The notes: a model not told the origin generated them from the sequence alone. Positions 26,601 to 35,387 are shown, counted from the stretch's first letter. The stretch is 64,000 bases of DNA from JBJGXI01 sp045635475 (GCF_045635475.1 NZ_JBJGXI010000027.1:1-64000); one strand, 5' to 3'. Numbers and translations: made by a program.

Positions 26601-27371
26601 ATGTCAGATTCATACGAAGAAAACAGCCAGCATCTATCTGATTGTAAAGATTGTGAAAGTGTGCCGCATCATCCACATGTAAGTATTGGAAAAATCGTCG
26701 CTAAAGTTCCGGTTGTTCTATCTGAGCTTTCTTTACAGTTAGATTTAGATACTATGATAAAATTTCCAGAACCCGTTTTGGAAATAAAAGATGTTAAGAA
26801 AAGAGTTAAATTAACACAATGCCGACTTTTACTTCCGACAAACAGACTTTTTATTAAAGGATTTGTTCGTAAAAACATCCAATATGCAAGTCCAAGTAAA
26901 GACATTGAGCAAAACACAAAATCATCCATTGCATCAGATCTTCATTCCTATACTGTTGATGTTCCATTTCAATGTGTAACGGAAGTGAAGAAGTTTTTAT
27001 CTAAGCCGGTTATGCCACAAGTGAACAGCCGTGAAGAATTTGATTTTTTTGTAGCACAGCCATTGCCTTCAGGTTATCCAGAAAAGGATGAACTGCTAAC
27101 AAGTGACCTTTCACAATTCCATCAGGAAAGCACACAATTTTACAACGAATTGCCGTTTTGCGAGTTAATTTCAAGCAAGATCATTGAGTGGGATGAAGCA
27201 GTTGATCGTGTTTCGCTCCACAAAGACGCTCCAGTTGGGGAAGGCTATTTCACAAAGGTAGAGGAAAAAATGGTAATTGATCTGAAAGTACGATTATTGC
27301 AAAATCAGCAAGCACGCGTATCTTCTTCTACAAATGATTGTTGCAATAATCATGATATAGAAGAGGAATAG
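26601..27371 (+). CDS. CsxC/SPOCS-like spore surface protein 1
   Basis: A 256-residue protein with no signal peptide, as expected for a protein made in the mother cell and placed on the spore. The core FPEPVLEIKDVKKRVKLTQC, RLFIKGFVRKNIQYASP, YTVDVPFQCVTEV and GYPEKDELLTSDLSQFHQES resembles the CsxC exosporium family of clostridia and the SPOCS (DUF3794-type) fold. The N-terminus has paired Cys (CKDCES) and the C-terminus NDCCNNHD, possibly for cross-linking. It is followed 66 bases on by another spore-like gene and has close paralogues at 28837 and 55162. The family assignment is from memory. Confidence 0.7.
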   Translation: MSDSYEENSQHLSDCKDCESVPHHPHVSIGKIVAKVPVVLSELSLQLDLDTMIKFPEPVLEIKDVKKRVKLTQCRLLLPTNRLFIKGFVRKNIQYASPSKDIEQNTKSSIASDLHSYTVDVPFQCVTEVKKFLSKPVMPQVNSREEFDFFVAQPLPSGYPEKDELLTSDLSQFHQESTQFYNELPFCELISSKIIEWDEAVDRVSLHKDAPVGEGYFTKVEEKMVIDLKVRLLQNQQARVSSSTNDCCNNHDIEEE

Positions 27372-27437
27372 TTAAATACTATCCACTATTTTGGTCCACT
27401 CTTTATAAGGTCAAACAAGACTTAAGGAAGGAGGAAT

Positions 27438-28733
27438 TTGAAAGGGAGCTACACCCTTATAGCGTCGCCTTTCATTACGTTTATGAAGAAAAATCGCAAT
27501 CAACAAATATATCGAGGTAATCAGCAGACTGATAACATGGTAAGGAGGAAACCACGCCCCTGTCCTTCTTTTAAAAAGCGCAGAAAAAAAAAGGTGTCCA
27601 ATCCGATAATTTTTCCTCCTCCTAAAGTCGATGACCGCCAGTATAGTGTGGAAGAGTCCTATACAGAAGAACAAGCTAAGGTTAATGAAGCAGAAAATCC
27701 AACTCTTCAACATAAACAGGAAGAATGTCATTGCCCCAATGGTTATAGCGATGAAGAGGATTATATAGAAGAAACCGATGGCCTGTCCGATCAACATTTT
27801 AAAGAAAATGAGTTTTCGGATCCTCATTTACAAACAGAAGAAGAAATGGAATCGGCCATTACACAGGATGATGATATTGATGAGATACAGAATAAGGACG
27901 CTACCATAATGGATCATTCTACATTAGATGAACAAGAAATCGAGCCAGATATAACTTCTGATGCAAAAACCAGAGACGATTTATACGAAGTACCACAATT
28001 TAATCACTATGAAGATGAAGATGATTTGGAAAACGAGGTTGAATTCAGCGAGCATGATCCGGTTGATGCGGAAAATCCACCTGCAACAATGAATCATGAA
28101 GAAGAGGAAGAAACTGCTGTATCTACTAATGGACAAATAGGAGAAACAGAGCAGGAAAAAAACAAGTTTGAGAATGAAAATGAAATTCTAGACAAAATAA
28201 TTAATGTAAAACTCCCGATTTCACTTGCTAAATTACATGTTACTGTCGATATCTTTGATTCCCATCCATTAGGTAAACTAGTCTCAAAAGCAGAAAAAAT
28301 TAGTTGGAAACTTCATTCTTTAAACGTGCATGTGCCTACATCATCTAATACAGCATTTCTAGAAGGGATCTTAGTTGCAACCATTGATAACGTATCAGAG
28401 GATGTGAAAAATAAACTAGAATCGATTCAATTACATGTACCTTGGGATGCTACAAAACAAATTGATTGGATCCACAAACCTGATCTGCCTAGTAAACACG
28501 AAAAAGAATATACCTTCTCTACAGGCGGTAATGAAACAACACATTACGAATATACGGAAGAATATGCACAGGATATTCAATTCAATCTCCAGCACATTAA
28601 CGTGGTCTCTTATGAAAAAATGGAAACTAAAAAAGGTATATCCATGTTAGATATTCAAGGGAGTATGTCATTAGTAATTGATTTACTGCAGTGCCAGAAT
28701 ATTGCTTTAATCTTAGGTGATGAACTACATTAA
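27438..28733 (+). CDS. acidic protein with divergent SPOCS-like C-terminal domain
   Basis: A 431-residue protein. A basic N-terminus (PRPCPSFKKRRKKK) is followed by about 200 very acidic, low-complexity residues (many Glu/Asp) and then a folded C-terminal third (EKISWKLHSLNVHVPTSSNTAFLEGILVATI ... SMLDIQGSMSLVIDLLQC) whose beta pattern and position of HVPW resemble the CsxC/SPOCS domains around it. Parts of this layout recall morphogenetic spore coat proteins. The TTG start is 3 bases after GGAGG, a tight spacing; an ATG at 27483 has no ribosome site. Co-directional with the gene before, ending at a strong terminator. Confidence 0.6.
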   Translation: MKGSYTLIASPFITFMKKNRNQQIYRGNQQTDNMVRRKPRPCPSFKKRRKKKVSNPIIFPPPKVDDRQYSVEESYTEEQAKVNEAENPTLQHKQEECHCPNGYSDEEDYIEETDGLSDQHFKENEFSDPHLQTEEEMESAITQDDDIDEIQNKDATIMDHSTLDEQEIEPDITSDAKTRDDLYEVPQFNHYEDEDDLENEVEFSEHDPVDAENPPATMNHEEEEETAVSTNGQIGETEQEKNKFENENEILDKIINVKLPISLAKLHVTVDIFDSHPLGKLVSKAEKISWKLHSLNVHVPTSSNTAFLEGILVATIDNVSEDVKNKLESIQLHVPWDATKQIDWIHKPDLPSKHEKEYTFSTGGNETTHYEYTEEYAQDIQFNLQHINVVSYEKMETKKGISMLDIQGSMSLVIDLLQCQNIALILGDELH

Positions 28734-28748
28734 ATGTGTAAAAAATTT

Positions 28749-28781
28749 AAAAAGGGTGCCTCTCATTGAGACACCCTTTTT
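28749..28781. terminator. bidirectional terminator
   Basis: Stem AAAAAGGGTG(C)CTC pairing with GAG(A)CACCCTTTTT between two convergent genes, with T runs on both strands. Confidence 0.8.
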
Positions 28782-28836
28782 ACCCAGGATAAACTGTCTA
28801 TAAAGGAAAATATTAACTTACTAGTCTAATAACTGT

Positions 28837-29649
28837 TTATTGTCCACCGACAATTCTTCTGAATCTGTCATAGACTGTTTCTGACATTGCTCCTGTTGAA
28901 GATGAAAATGCTGTATCATCAGAGTCATCCCCATTACCATTTCCAGTTGGAGGAATAGTTGGGAATGGTACTCCTGGATCTTGTTGTAATTGAGTTAATT
29001 TAAGAACAAGAATAACTTCCATTTTTTCCGTAATTTGATTAAAGCGACCCCAATTATCAAAATGCTCAAGAATATCCCATTGGTTTACTGCAGAAGCAAG
29101 TAATTTACATTTTACTGGCTCATTATTTACTTCAAATGTTAGGGAACCAAAATTACAACGGTCCGCACCCATACCATCCTTAGAGATTTCTCTTCTTTCA
29201 AGAACGTTACCCTTCACACTAAATTCACCAAACGGGAATACTAGTGGACTAGCTAGCTCTACTTGTTGGAAAGCTGCAAATGGAACATCTACACTGTAGT
29301 CTTTAATTACTCCAGCACCATCTTCAGCGTATTGGATATTTTTGTGAACGAATCCTTTAACAAATAGTTTAACGAAATTTGGATTTCCTGCAACAGGCAA
29401 TGCTTTACACTGAGTTAGACGTACATTCTTTCTAATGTGTTTAATATCAGTTGCATATGTCGGAAGGTGAATCTCTGCTTCTGCCAGAGTTTGAATCAAC
29501 ACATCTCCAAGAACAACTCTATCCTCTAGTGTATCTGCAACCGCAAACTGTTCTGACTCACTGAATAAGCTTTCTGAATGTGCTACATCATTTTTTGGTC
29601 CAGGTGGACAACCATAATTATTCGAGCCACAGCCCGTATTTTTCTTCAT
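28837..29649 (-). CDS. CsxC/SPOCS-like spore surface protein 2
   Basis: A 270-residue paralogue of the neighbours: IHLPTYATDIKHIRKNVRLTQC, LFVKGFVHKNIQYAEDG, DYSVDVPFAAFQQVE and a C-terminal EKMEVILVLKLTQLQQDP. The N-terminus is short and rich in Cys, Gly and Asn (CGSNNYGCPPGP), like small coat proteins. The tail ends PFPTIPPTGNGNGDDSDD and a Ser/Thr-rich segment. The ATG at 29649 is nine bases after AAGGAG, better than the upstream GTG. It is divergent from a glycosyltransferase. Confidence 0.7.
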   Translation of the reverse strand: MKKNTGCGSNNYGCPPGPKNDVAHSESLFSESEQFAVADTLEDRVVLGDVLIQTLAEAEIHLPTYATDIKHIRKNVRLTQCKALPVAGNPNFVKLFVKGFVHKNIQYAEDGAGVIKDYSVDVPFAAFQQVELASPLVFPFGEFSVKGNVLERREISKDGMGADRCNFGSLTFEVNNEPVKCKLLASAVNQWDILEHFDNWGRFNQITEKMEVILVLKLTQLQQDPGVPFPTIPPTGNGNGDDSDDTAFSSSTGAMSETVYDRFRRIVGGQ

Positions 29650-29737
29650 ATACTCCACTCCTTAGTAATTTTAATTATCAAAAGTCCCCAAATTCTACTA
29701 GGCGTAGATATCAGTACGGTTTCTTTTGACCTAATAA

Positions 29738-29762
29738 TGGTATATGTAAAAAATGACTATGT
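29738..29762 (-). promoter_or_regulatory. putative sporulation promoter of gene 28837
   Basis: Minus strand reads ACATAGTCATTTTTTACATATACCA. The first 12 bases are identical to those upstream of the paralogue at 26601. The CATA box is present but spacing is 14 and the TA of CATANNNTA is missing, so the match to SigK is partial. Confidence 0.35.
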
Positions 29763-29852
29763 GGAATGGACTAGTGTACTTAGACTATCACCCTTTTTTT
29801 ACAAATAACCTTCTCTTTACTATTAAACTAGTATTTATACCTATTCTGATAC

Positions 29853-29879
29853 ACAATATTTCACTATTTCCATACATTA
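29853..29879 (+). promoter_or_regulatory. putative SigK-like promoter of glycosyltransferase 29909
   Basis: AC, 16 bases, CATACATTA, ending 29 bases before the ATG. It matches the AC-N16-CATANNNTA signature found before other genes of the island. Confidence 0.5.
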
Positions 29880-29908
29880 TTAAAATAACAAAAAAGGGGT
29901 GAAAATTG

Positions 29909-30781
29909 ATGAAACCAAGTGTTTCTATAATTTTCCCTGTTAAGAATGAAGGGGAAAATGTCCAAAGTACTTTACATTCATTATTTTCATGTGAATCGAA
30001 TTATTTGTTTGAAGCAATTATTGTGAATGATGCATCAGACGATCAGTGCTGTAGCTTTATTCCTACCTATCCCTATAAAGAAAAAATTCAACTTATCGAG
30101 ACAAATGGTATCGGTGCGGCTAACGCAAGAAACTTAGGTGCGGCTAAAGCTTTAGGAGAGCATCTTATTTTTTGTGATGCGCACTTAAATTTTGAGAATT
30201 GGTGGATTGATCGGTTAATTGATCCGTTAATTACTGGAAAGACAGATGCCGTTACACCTGCAATAGCGGATATGCAGTCGCCAGATGTTATTGGCTATGG
30301 ACAAACATTAACCAGCGCTTTGCGAACTATATGGAATAAGAAGCAGCCCAGCCTTTTTGAAACAGCTGTATTACCTGGAGGCTGTTTGGCTATGCACAGA
30401 GAAGTCTTCGATGCAGTTGGAGGATTTGAAACAAGGTTTAAAACTTGGGGGCATGAGGATGTAGAGCTTTCTATAAAGCTATGGTTATTTGGCTTCCGTT
30501 GTCATGTACAGCCGGACGTGACCATCCTACATTTATTCCGAAAAAGTCATCCTTATAGGATCAGTAATAACGATATTTATTACAATTTACTAAGAATGGC
30601 TTACTTACATTTTAATGCCGATCGTATACAAAAATGCAAAAGCTTTATCCAATCTCGGAGGAAAACCCGGATCGAAAATCAATTAGTAAAGGATGGAGTA
30701 TTGCGGCAGCGAGAGGTCTACTTTCAAAAACGGAAATATGATGATGACTGGTATTTTCAAAGGTTTCAAATTAGTTTCTAA
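29909..30781 (+). CDS. family 2 glycosyltransferase
   Basis: A 290-residue GT-A enzyme without membrane segments. It shows PSVSIIFPVKNEGENVQSTL, the nucleotide-binding IVNDAS, a DxH in place of the canonical DxD (FCDAHLNFENWW), GGCLAMHREVFDAVGGF and the WGHEDVELSIKLW motif typical of polypeptide-type and polysaccharide GalNAc/GlcNAc transferases. Sugar and acceptor are unknown; the position between spore surface genes suggests modification of coat or collagen proteins. The ATG after AAGGGGTGAAAATTG is used. Confidence 0.8.
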   Translation: MKPSVSIIFPVKNEGENVQSTLHSLFSCESNYLFEAIIVNDASDDQCCSFIPTYPYKEKIQLIETNGIGAANARNLGAAKALGEHLIFCDAHLNFENWWIDRLIDPLITGKTDAVTPAIADMQSPDVIGYGQTLTSALRTIWNKKQPSLFETAVLPGGCLAMHREVFDAVGGFETRFKTWGHEDVELSIKLWLFGFRCHVQPDVTILHLFRKSHPYRISNNDIYYNLLRMAYLHFNADRIQKCKSFIQSRRKTRIENQLVKDGVLRQREVYFQKRKYDDDWYFQRFQISF

Positions 30782-30916
30782 CAAGACTAAAATATCCATT
30801 CATCATAGTCTATTATCCTTCACTCTCTTTCCCTTTTCCTATAAGAAGGAAGCAAAACGTTTCCGAAACTATAATGCAGTGTACAACTAGCTAATTTCCA
30901 AAATTGAATTCCACTA

Positions 30917-30960
30917 TCGCATAGGGCTTATACTCAATCAATCATTTCAAACAAGAATAG
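30917..30960. promoter_or_regulatory. upstream motif shared with the collagen gene at 32011
   Basis: ACTCAATC, about ten variable bases, AAACAAGAATA occurs here (230 bases before gene 31191) and at 31785-31815 (about 196 bases before gene 32011). It is preceded in both by ATAGGR--. No other feature is seen in 30782-31190. It may be a common promoter or leader element. Confidence 0.35.
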
Positions 30961-31190
30961 TATATACAGAACAAAGAGCGACTATTTCTCAAATCTTTTT
31001 TTTCTAGTCTATTGAATGATTAAACAAATTTCCAACAAATGTTTCAATATACGCCTCCATTCTATTCCTAACATAAACTTTGGACAAATCTCAGGTTATT
31101 GTTCCTATTGATCAGCCGTTTATTTAATAAGCTATTACAAAACAAATAGAACGCAGTGCTTTTACACGCCAATTAAAGGGGGAATTTTTT

Positions 31191-31547
31191 ATGGCACTTT
31201 TAATAACTGGCCCGATTGAAAACAATCCCGTAAATGGTATTAGACCTACTCAACAGGTAACGGTTAAGATTGATAATCGGGATACGGTCGATTATTCTTC
31301 CATTTTAATACAAGGATATTATTTAAATGGTTCAAGAACCTTGTATGTAAGTGAGTTATTTGTAGTAGCTCCTAATCAAGTTGTTTCAAAAAATTATTTT
31401 GCAAACTTTGATGGATTTGAATTTGTGTTTACAACAGGAGGGGCAGCTGAATTTGATACGGAAGTCTCAGTTTGGGGTAAAGATGCATCTGGTCAACTTG
31501 TAGATGCACACCGTCTTGTAGCTGATGAGATTGAAGATAGCCAGTAG
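31191..31547 (+). CDS. stand-alone copy of the collagen-protein N-terminal domain
   Basis: A 118-residue protein consisting only of the domain that opens the two collagen-like proteins downstream: TGPIENNPVNGIRPTQQVTVKI, IQGYYLNGSRTLYVSELF, KNYFANFDGFEFVFTTGGAAE and SVWGKDASGQLVDAHRLV. It stops where the others continue into GXY repeats. The predicted beta-rich fold probably attaches these proteins to the spore surface or assembles them. A single gene with its own ribosome site (AAAGGGGG) and terminator. Family known to me only as the head of Bacillaceae collagen-like proteins. Confidence 0.7.
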   Translation: MALLITGPIENNPVNGIRPTQQVTVKIDNRDTVDYSSILIQGYYLNGSRTLYVSELFVVAPNQVVSKNYFANFDGFEFVFTTGGAAEFDTEVSVWGKDASGQLVDAHRLVADEIEDSQ

Positions 31548-31632
31548 GATTACGTATGGAGGATATCGCTGAATATTTTTTATGAAATAGTCAGTTAGTC
31601 TATCTAGCTCTTTGTTCATATAATAAAAAGTA

Positions 31633-31672
31633 GGAAGATGTATCGTTTGCGAATACTAACGATACATCTTCC
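31633..31672 (+). terminator. terminator of gene 31191
   Basis: Perfect 15-bp stem GGAAGATGTATCGTT with a 10-base loop, followed by TTATATTCTTT. Confidence 0.8.
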
Positions 31673-31768
31673 TTATATTCTTTATTTCTATTCATAAATT
31701 ATTCCTTTAATGCTGTTAAGTATGTCTCTGAGAAATTAACAATAAATTAAAAACATAAAATTCCCTCT

Positions 31769-31815
31769 AAAGTATAGGACGCACACTCAATCGTTCAGCC
31801 ACAAACAAGAATAAA
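31769..31815. promoter_or_regulatory. upstream motif shared with gene 31191
   Basis: ATAGGACGCACACTCAATC, then AAACAAGAATA. The second half matches 30931-30960; the first half (GGACGCA---CAATC) recurs at 33874-33889 before the second collagen gene. All lie about 200-260 bases ahead of a start codon. Nothing else is seen in 31673-32010 except an inverted ACTACTTTT/AAAGTAGT pair near 31923 and 31966. Confidence 0.35.
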
Positions 31816-32010
31816 CTATTAAAGATCGGTATTGGACAACACTGAGAACTTTCACTATAAGTATGTTTATACCTTTTGCAGTTTTATAGTTAATGTCCAA
31901 GTATAACCGAAAAAGTGATCAGACTACTTTTTTCATTTATAAAAGGAGCATTAATCCGTTGCGAATAAAGTAGTTTTTTCAAAAAATAGTAAAGGAGGAA
32001 AAGATTAATT

Positions 32011-33642
32011 ATGACAATACTATCGACAGGACCAATCGAAAACAGTCCTGTTAGTGGGGTGAGACCCACTCAGCAATTAACTGTGAAGATTGATAATCAA
32101 AATTCCTTGAATTCTTCTACTGTGATAATCCAAGGCTATAGTTTAAATGGGACTAGGTCTTTATATGTTAGTGAATTAATTGCAGTTTCACCTAATCAAT
32201 CGATCACAAAAAATTATTTTGCTAATCTTAACGCATTTGAATTTGTTTTCACTACTGGTGGCGCTGCCGAAGCGGATACGGAAGTGTCTGTTTGGGGGAA
32301 AAGTGGGTCTGGACAGCTAGTGACAGCTCACCGCATTGTATCGGAAGAACTTCTAGGCTCTGACATTGGAGCTACTGGTCCTCAAGGCGCTACCGGGCCT
32401 CAAGGCGTTACGGGCATTCAAGGCGCTACTGGACCTCAAGGCGTCACGGGACTTCAGGGCGCTACTGGACCTCAAGGCGTCACGGGACTTCAGGGCGCTA
32501 CTGGCATTCAAGGTGCTACCGGGCCTCAGGGCGTCACAGGACCTCAAGGCGCTACGGGCATTCAAGGTGCTACAGGCATTCAAGGCGCCACAGGACCTCA
32601 AGGTGCTACTGGACCTCAAGGCGTCACGGGACTTCAGGGCGCTACGGGCATTCAAGGTGCTACCGGGACTCAGGGCGTCACGGGACCTCAAGGCGCTACG
32701 GGCATTCAAGGCGCCACTGGCATTCAAGGTGCTACCGGGCCTCAGGGCGTCACAGGACCTCAAGGCGCTACTGGACCTCAAGGTGCTACTGGACCTCAAG
32801 GCGTCACGGGACTTCAGGGCGCTACGGGTATTCAAGGCGCCACTGGCATTCAAGGTGCTACCGGGCCTCAGGGCGTCACGGGACCTCAAGGCGCTACTGG
32901 GTCTCAAGGTCCTACGGGTCCTCAGGGATCTGTAGAGCCGAATCCATTTCAAGTATATGTAAAATCTGATGTTGTAAGTGGTGATGGTTCTCAGGCTAAT
33001 CCTTTCGCAACAATTCAAGAAGGAATTGCTGCGGTATCACAAACCGGAACAGTTCATATTTTACAAGGAACTTATCCCATTTCTTCTACGATAGCAGTAA
33101 ATAAGCCAGGTATTACCTTACAAGGTTACTCAGGAACATTTATTGAATTACAAGCAGCAGTTATCGCCTTTTTAGTAACTGGAAATGGGATCACTATTGA
33201 TCGCTTGACAATCACTAGTGATAATCCATATGCAGTGGAATTTATTCAAATAGGGGGAACAAACCACAAAATCACAAACAACGTTATTTTTGGCCCACCA
33301 CAAGCCGGACCATCTACCGGTTGGGTTGTAAATAGGGGGTTTGTAACGCAAGCTGGCAATATGACTAACTTATTAGTTCAAAACAACATATTTTATTCAT
33401 TGCGTCAGCCAGCATATTTAAATCCCAATACCACAGGCTTTATCGTAGATAATGTGGTTTACAACACCCGAGGATATGTAGTTGATAGTGCGATTTTCAC
33501 TTTTTCTGGAAACTCATGGGGTATCCCAGATAATGCTACCGATATTGCTTTATTAATTGGTACAACAACAGGCGCACCTTATGATCCGTTAACAGAATTA
33601 AGCGAGAATAACAGTTTAGCAGATATTTCAGATCAACGATAA
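32011..33642 (+). CDS. collagen-like protein with beta-helix head
   Basis: A 543-residue, three-part protein. Residues 1-118 are the shared N-terminal domain (TGPIENSPVSGVRPTQQLTV). Residues about 120-308 are some 62 Gly-X-Y triplets with units GATGPQ, GVTGLQ and GATGIQ, so Thr fills the third place of alternate triplets, as in O-glycosylated BclA. Residues about 310-543 (YVKSDVVSGDGSQANPFATI, then repeats with GITLQG, NKITNNVIF-type turns) look like a right-handed beta-helix of the pectate-lyase fold. A trimeric filament on the spore is the likely form. The ATG follows AAAGGAGG. The repeat DNA is internally near-identical and prone to length change. Confidence 0.8.
   Translation: MTILSTGPIENSPVSGVRPTQQLTVKIDNQNSLNSSTVIIQGYSLNGTRSLYVSELIAVSPNQSITKNYFANLNAFEFVFTTGGAAEADTEVSVWGKSGSGQLVTAHRIVSEELLGSDIGATGPQGATGPQGVTGIQGATGPQGVTGLQGATGPQGVTGLQGATGIQGATGPQGVTGPQGATGIQGATGIQGATGPQGATGPQGVTGLQGATGIQGATGTQGVTGPQGATGIQGATGIQGATGPQGVTGPQGATGPQGATGPQGVTGLQGATGIQGATGIQGATGPQGVTGPQGATGSQGPTGPQGSVEPNPFQVYVKSDVVSGDGSQANPFATIQEGIAAVSQTGTVHILQGTYPISSTIAVNKPGITLQGYSGTFIELQAAVIAFLVTGNGITIDRLTITSDNPYAVEFIQIGGTNHKITNNVIFGPPQAGPSTGWVVNRGFVTQAGNMTNLLVQNNIFYSLRQPAYLNPNTTGFIVDNVVYNTRGYVVDSAIFTFSGNSWGIPDNATDIALLIGTTTGAPYDPLTELSENNSLADISDQR
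32371..32940 (+). repeat. tandem GXY-coding repeat tract
   Basis: About 570 bases of 9-base triplet units grouped in 18-, 27- and 36-base higher units (GGCGCTAC-GG, ATTCAAGGYGC, CCTCAAGGCGT). Many copies are identical, so recent slippage or recombination is likely. Both strands stay open in several frames, which creates spurious reading frames. Confidence 0.9.
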
Positions 33643-33700
33643 TAACAAAAGTTATCTCCCAATCTTACAACTCCATTAATAATTTTACAATTAATTGAAA

Positions 33701-33728
33701 GGCATCCTAGTTTTTCTAACAGGATGCC
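33701..33728 (+). terminator. terminator of gene 32011
   Basis: Stem AGGCATCCT/AGGATGCCT around a 12-base T-rich loop, 60 bases after the stop. In the following gap (33729-34128) I see only the weak GGGACGCATGTACAATC motif at 33873 and AT-rich DNA. Confidence 0.65.
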
Positions 33729-34128
33729 TCTATCATTAAATTCACTAGAATCAAAATTATCTCTCCATTATTAAAGTTTATAGAATCTAAGCTATCAAAT
33801 CGTAATAATGATTAGCAATTAATTAAATCTTTTTTTAGACCATTCCTCAAAAGAAAATCCGCAGATAATCGGGGACGCATGTACAATCAATAACATTTAT
33901 ATTTAATATTATAAAAAGGAAGGTGAACGATAGATATTTTAATAAAGATCTTCGCTCATCTTTATAAATCATCCTTATTCTATATGAACTCCATAACCTA
34001 GCATAATTATATCTGTTTTCACTTAATTCTATAATTGCATCATCACACGACGCAAACATCACAAACCCCATACACCTGATCATTAGAATAAGTATGAATT
34101 AACATTACAAAAAGGAGGCAGAAAAAAA

Positions 34129-35382
34129 TTGGCAATTTTATCAACTGGCCCCATTGAAAACAACCCTGTAAGTGGAGTGAGACCGACTACTCAGTTGACG
34201 GTTAAGCTTGATAATCGAAGTGCAACGAATCCTTCCACAGTATTGATTCAGGGTTATTACTTGAATGGTTCTAGGTCTTTGTATGTCAGTGAATTAATTG
34301 TAGTTAATCCGAATCAGGTTATTTCCAAAAATTATTACGCAAACTTCAATGCACTTGAATTCGTATTTACTACTGGTGGATTGGCTGAAGATGAAACAGA
34401 GATTTCCGTTTGGGGGCAAAATTCATCCGGACAATTAGTAACTGCGCATCGTCTTGTTTCTGATGAACTATTGGGATCAGATATTGGACCTACGGGACCT
34501 CAGGGTGCTACTGGGATTCAAGGTGCCACTGGACCTCAAGGGTCTACCGGGCTTCAGGGCGCTACTGGGATTCAAGGCGCTACCGGACCTCAAGGCGCTA
34601 CTGGATCTCAAGGTGCTACCGGACCTCAAGGCGCTACCGGACCTCAAGGTGCTACCGGACCTCAAGGTGCTACCGGACCTCAAGGTGCTACTGGGCTTCA
34701 AGGCGCTACCGGACCTCAAGGCGCTACTGGGCTTCAAGGTGCTACTGGGCTTCAAGGCGCTACTGGGCTTCAAGGTGCTACTGGGCTTCAAGGCGCTACC
34801 GGACCTCAAGGCGCTACCGGACCTCAAGGCGCTACTGGGCTTCAAGGCGCTACTGGGCTTCAAGGCGCTACCGGACCTCAAGGCGCTACCGGACCTCAAG
34901 GTGCTACCGGACCTCAAGGTGCTACTGGGCTTCAAGGCGCTACTGGGCTTCAAGGCGCTACCGGACCTGCTGTTACGGAAACATCTGCTTTCGCGGCAAA
35001 TACTGGTGGAGCTGTGATAGCTGTTGTATTAGGTGGTACACAAGTTCCGTTACCTGATGAGCAATCTCTAGATGGGTTTACAGCAAACGGTGCTGATACG
35101 GAGTTTACTGTGCCAGAGACTGGAAGATATTATATATCATATAATATCAACACAACAGCAAGCCTACTACTAGGATCTAGAATTCTAGTAAACGGGACTC
35201 CTGTTGACACTTCAGTAATAAACCCCGTTATTTCTATTTCAAGCTTTAGCGGCAGCTTTATTGAACCACTTACAGCCGGCGATACTGTTTCACTAGAACT
35301 ATTCGGATTATTAGGCGCCGCTACCTTACAAACTGGCGCTGGAGCTACTCTATCAATTATTAAAATTGATGACACTCCTTAA
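34129..35382 (+). CDS. collagen-like protein with BclA/C1q-like head
   Basis: A 417-residue protein with a TTG start behind AAAAGGAGG. Residues 1-118 are the shared N-terminal domain (TGPIENNPVSGVRPTTQLTV). Residues about 119-280 are some 54 Gly-X-Y triplets, chiefly GATGPQ and GATGLQ. The rest (ETSAFAANTGGAVIAVVLGG, FTVPETGRYYISYNINTT, GATLSIIKID) closely resembles the C1q/TNF-like trimerising head of Bacillus anthracis BclA, the exosporium hair protein. The standard BclA exosporium-targeting leader is absent, so the N-terminal domain must do the targeting. Dense Thr suggests glycosylation by the enzymes next door. Confidence 0.83.
   Translation: MAILSTGPIENNPVSGVRPTTQLTVKLDNRSATNPSTVLIQGYYLNGSRSLYVSELIVVNPNQVISKNYYANFNALEFVFTTGGLAEDETEISVWGQNSSGQLVTAHRLVSDELLGSDIGPTGPQGATGIQGATGPQGSTGLQGATGIQGATGPQGATGSQGATGPQGATGPQGATGPQGATGPQGATGLQGATGPQGATGLQGATGLQGATGLQGATGLQGATGPQGATGPQGATGLQGATGLQGATGPQGATGPQGATGPQGATGLQGATGLQGATGPAVTETSAFAANTGGAVIAVVLGGTQVPLPDEQSLDGFTANGADTEFTVPETGRYYISYNINTTASLLLGSRILVNGTPVDTSVINPVISISSFSGSFIEPLTAGDTVSLELFGLLGAATLQTGAGATLSIIKIDDTP
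34486..34970 (+). repeat. tandem GXY-coding repeat tract
   Basis: About 485 bases built almost entirely of an 18-base unit, GGHGCTACYGG(A/G)CYTCAA, coding GATGPQ or GATGLQ. Silent differences show several block duplications. It is more uniform than the tract at 32371. Confidence 0.9.
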
Positions 35383-35387
35383 GACCA

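Noticed and set aside
27411..27827. A 138-residue hydrophobic frame on the minus strand
   Set aside because: It is antisense to the acidic region of gene 27438; the complement of Glu/Asp codons gives Phe, Leu and Ile. No ribosome site was seen.
32353..33018. Long open frames on the minus strand and in a second plus frame across the collagen repeats (also 34454-35017)
   Set aside because: They arise because a repeat with a length divisible by three stays open in several frames. They have no ribosome site and read as simple Ser/Arg- or Leu/Lys-rich repeats.
32371..34970. Regularly spaced repeats considered as CRISPR arrays
   Set aside because: Units are contiguous, in frame and code for Gly-X-Y. 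There are no unique spacers and no cas genes.
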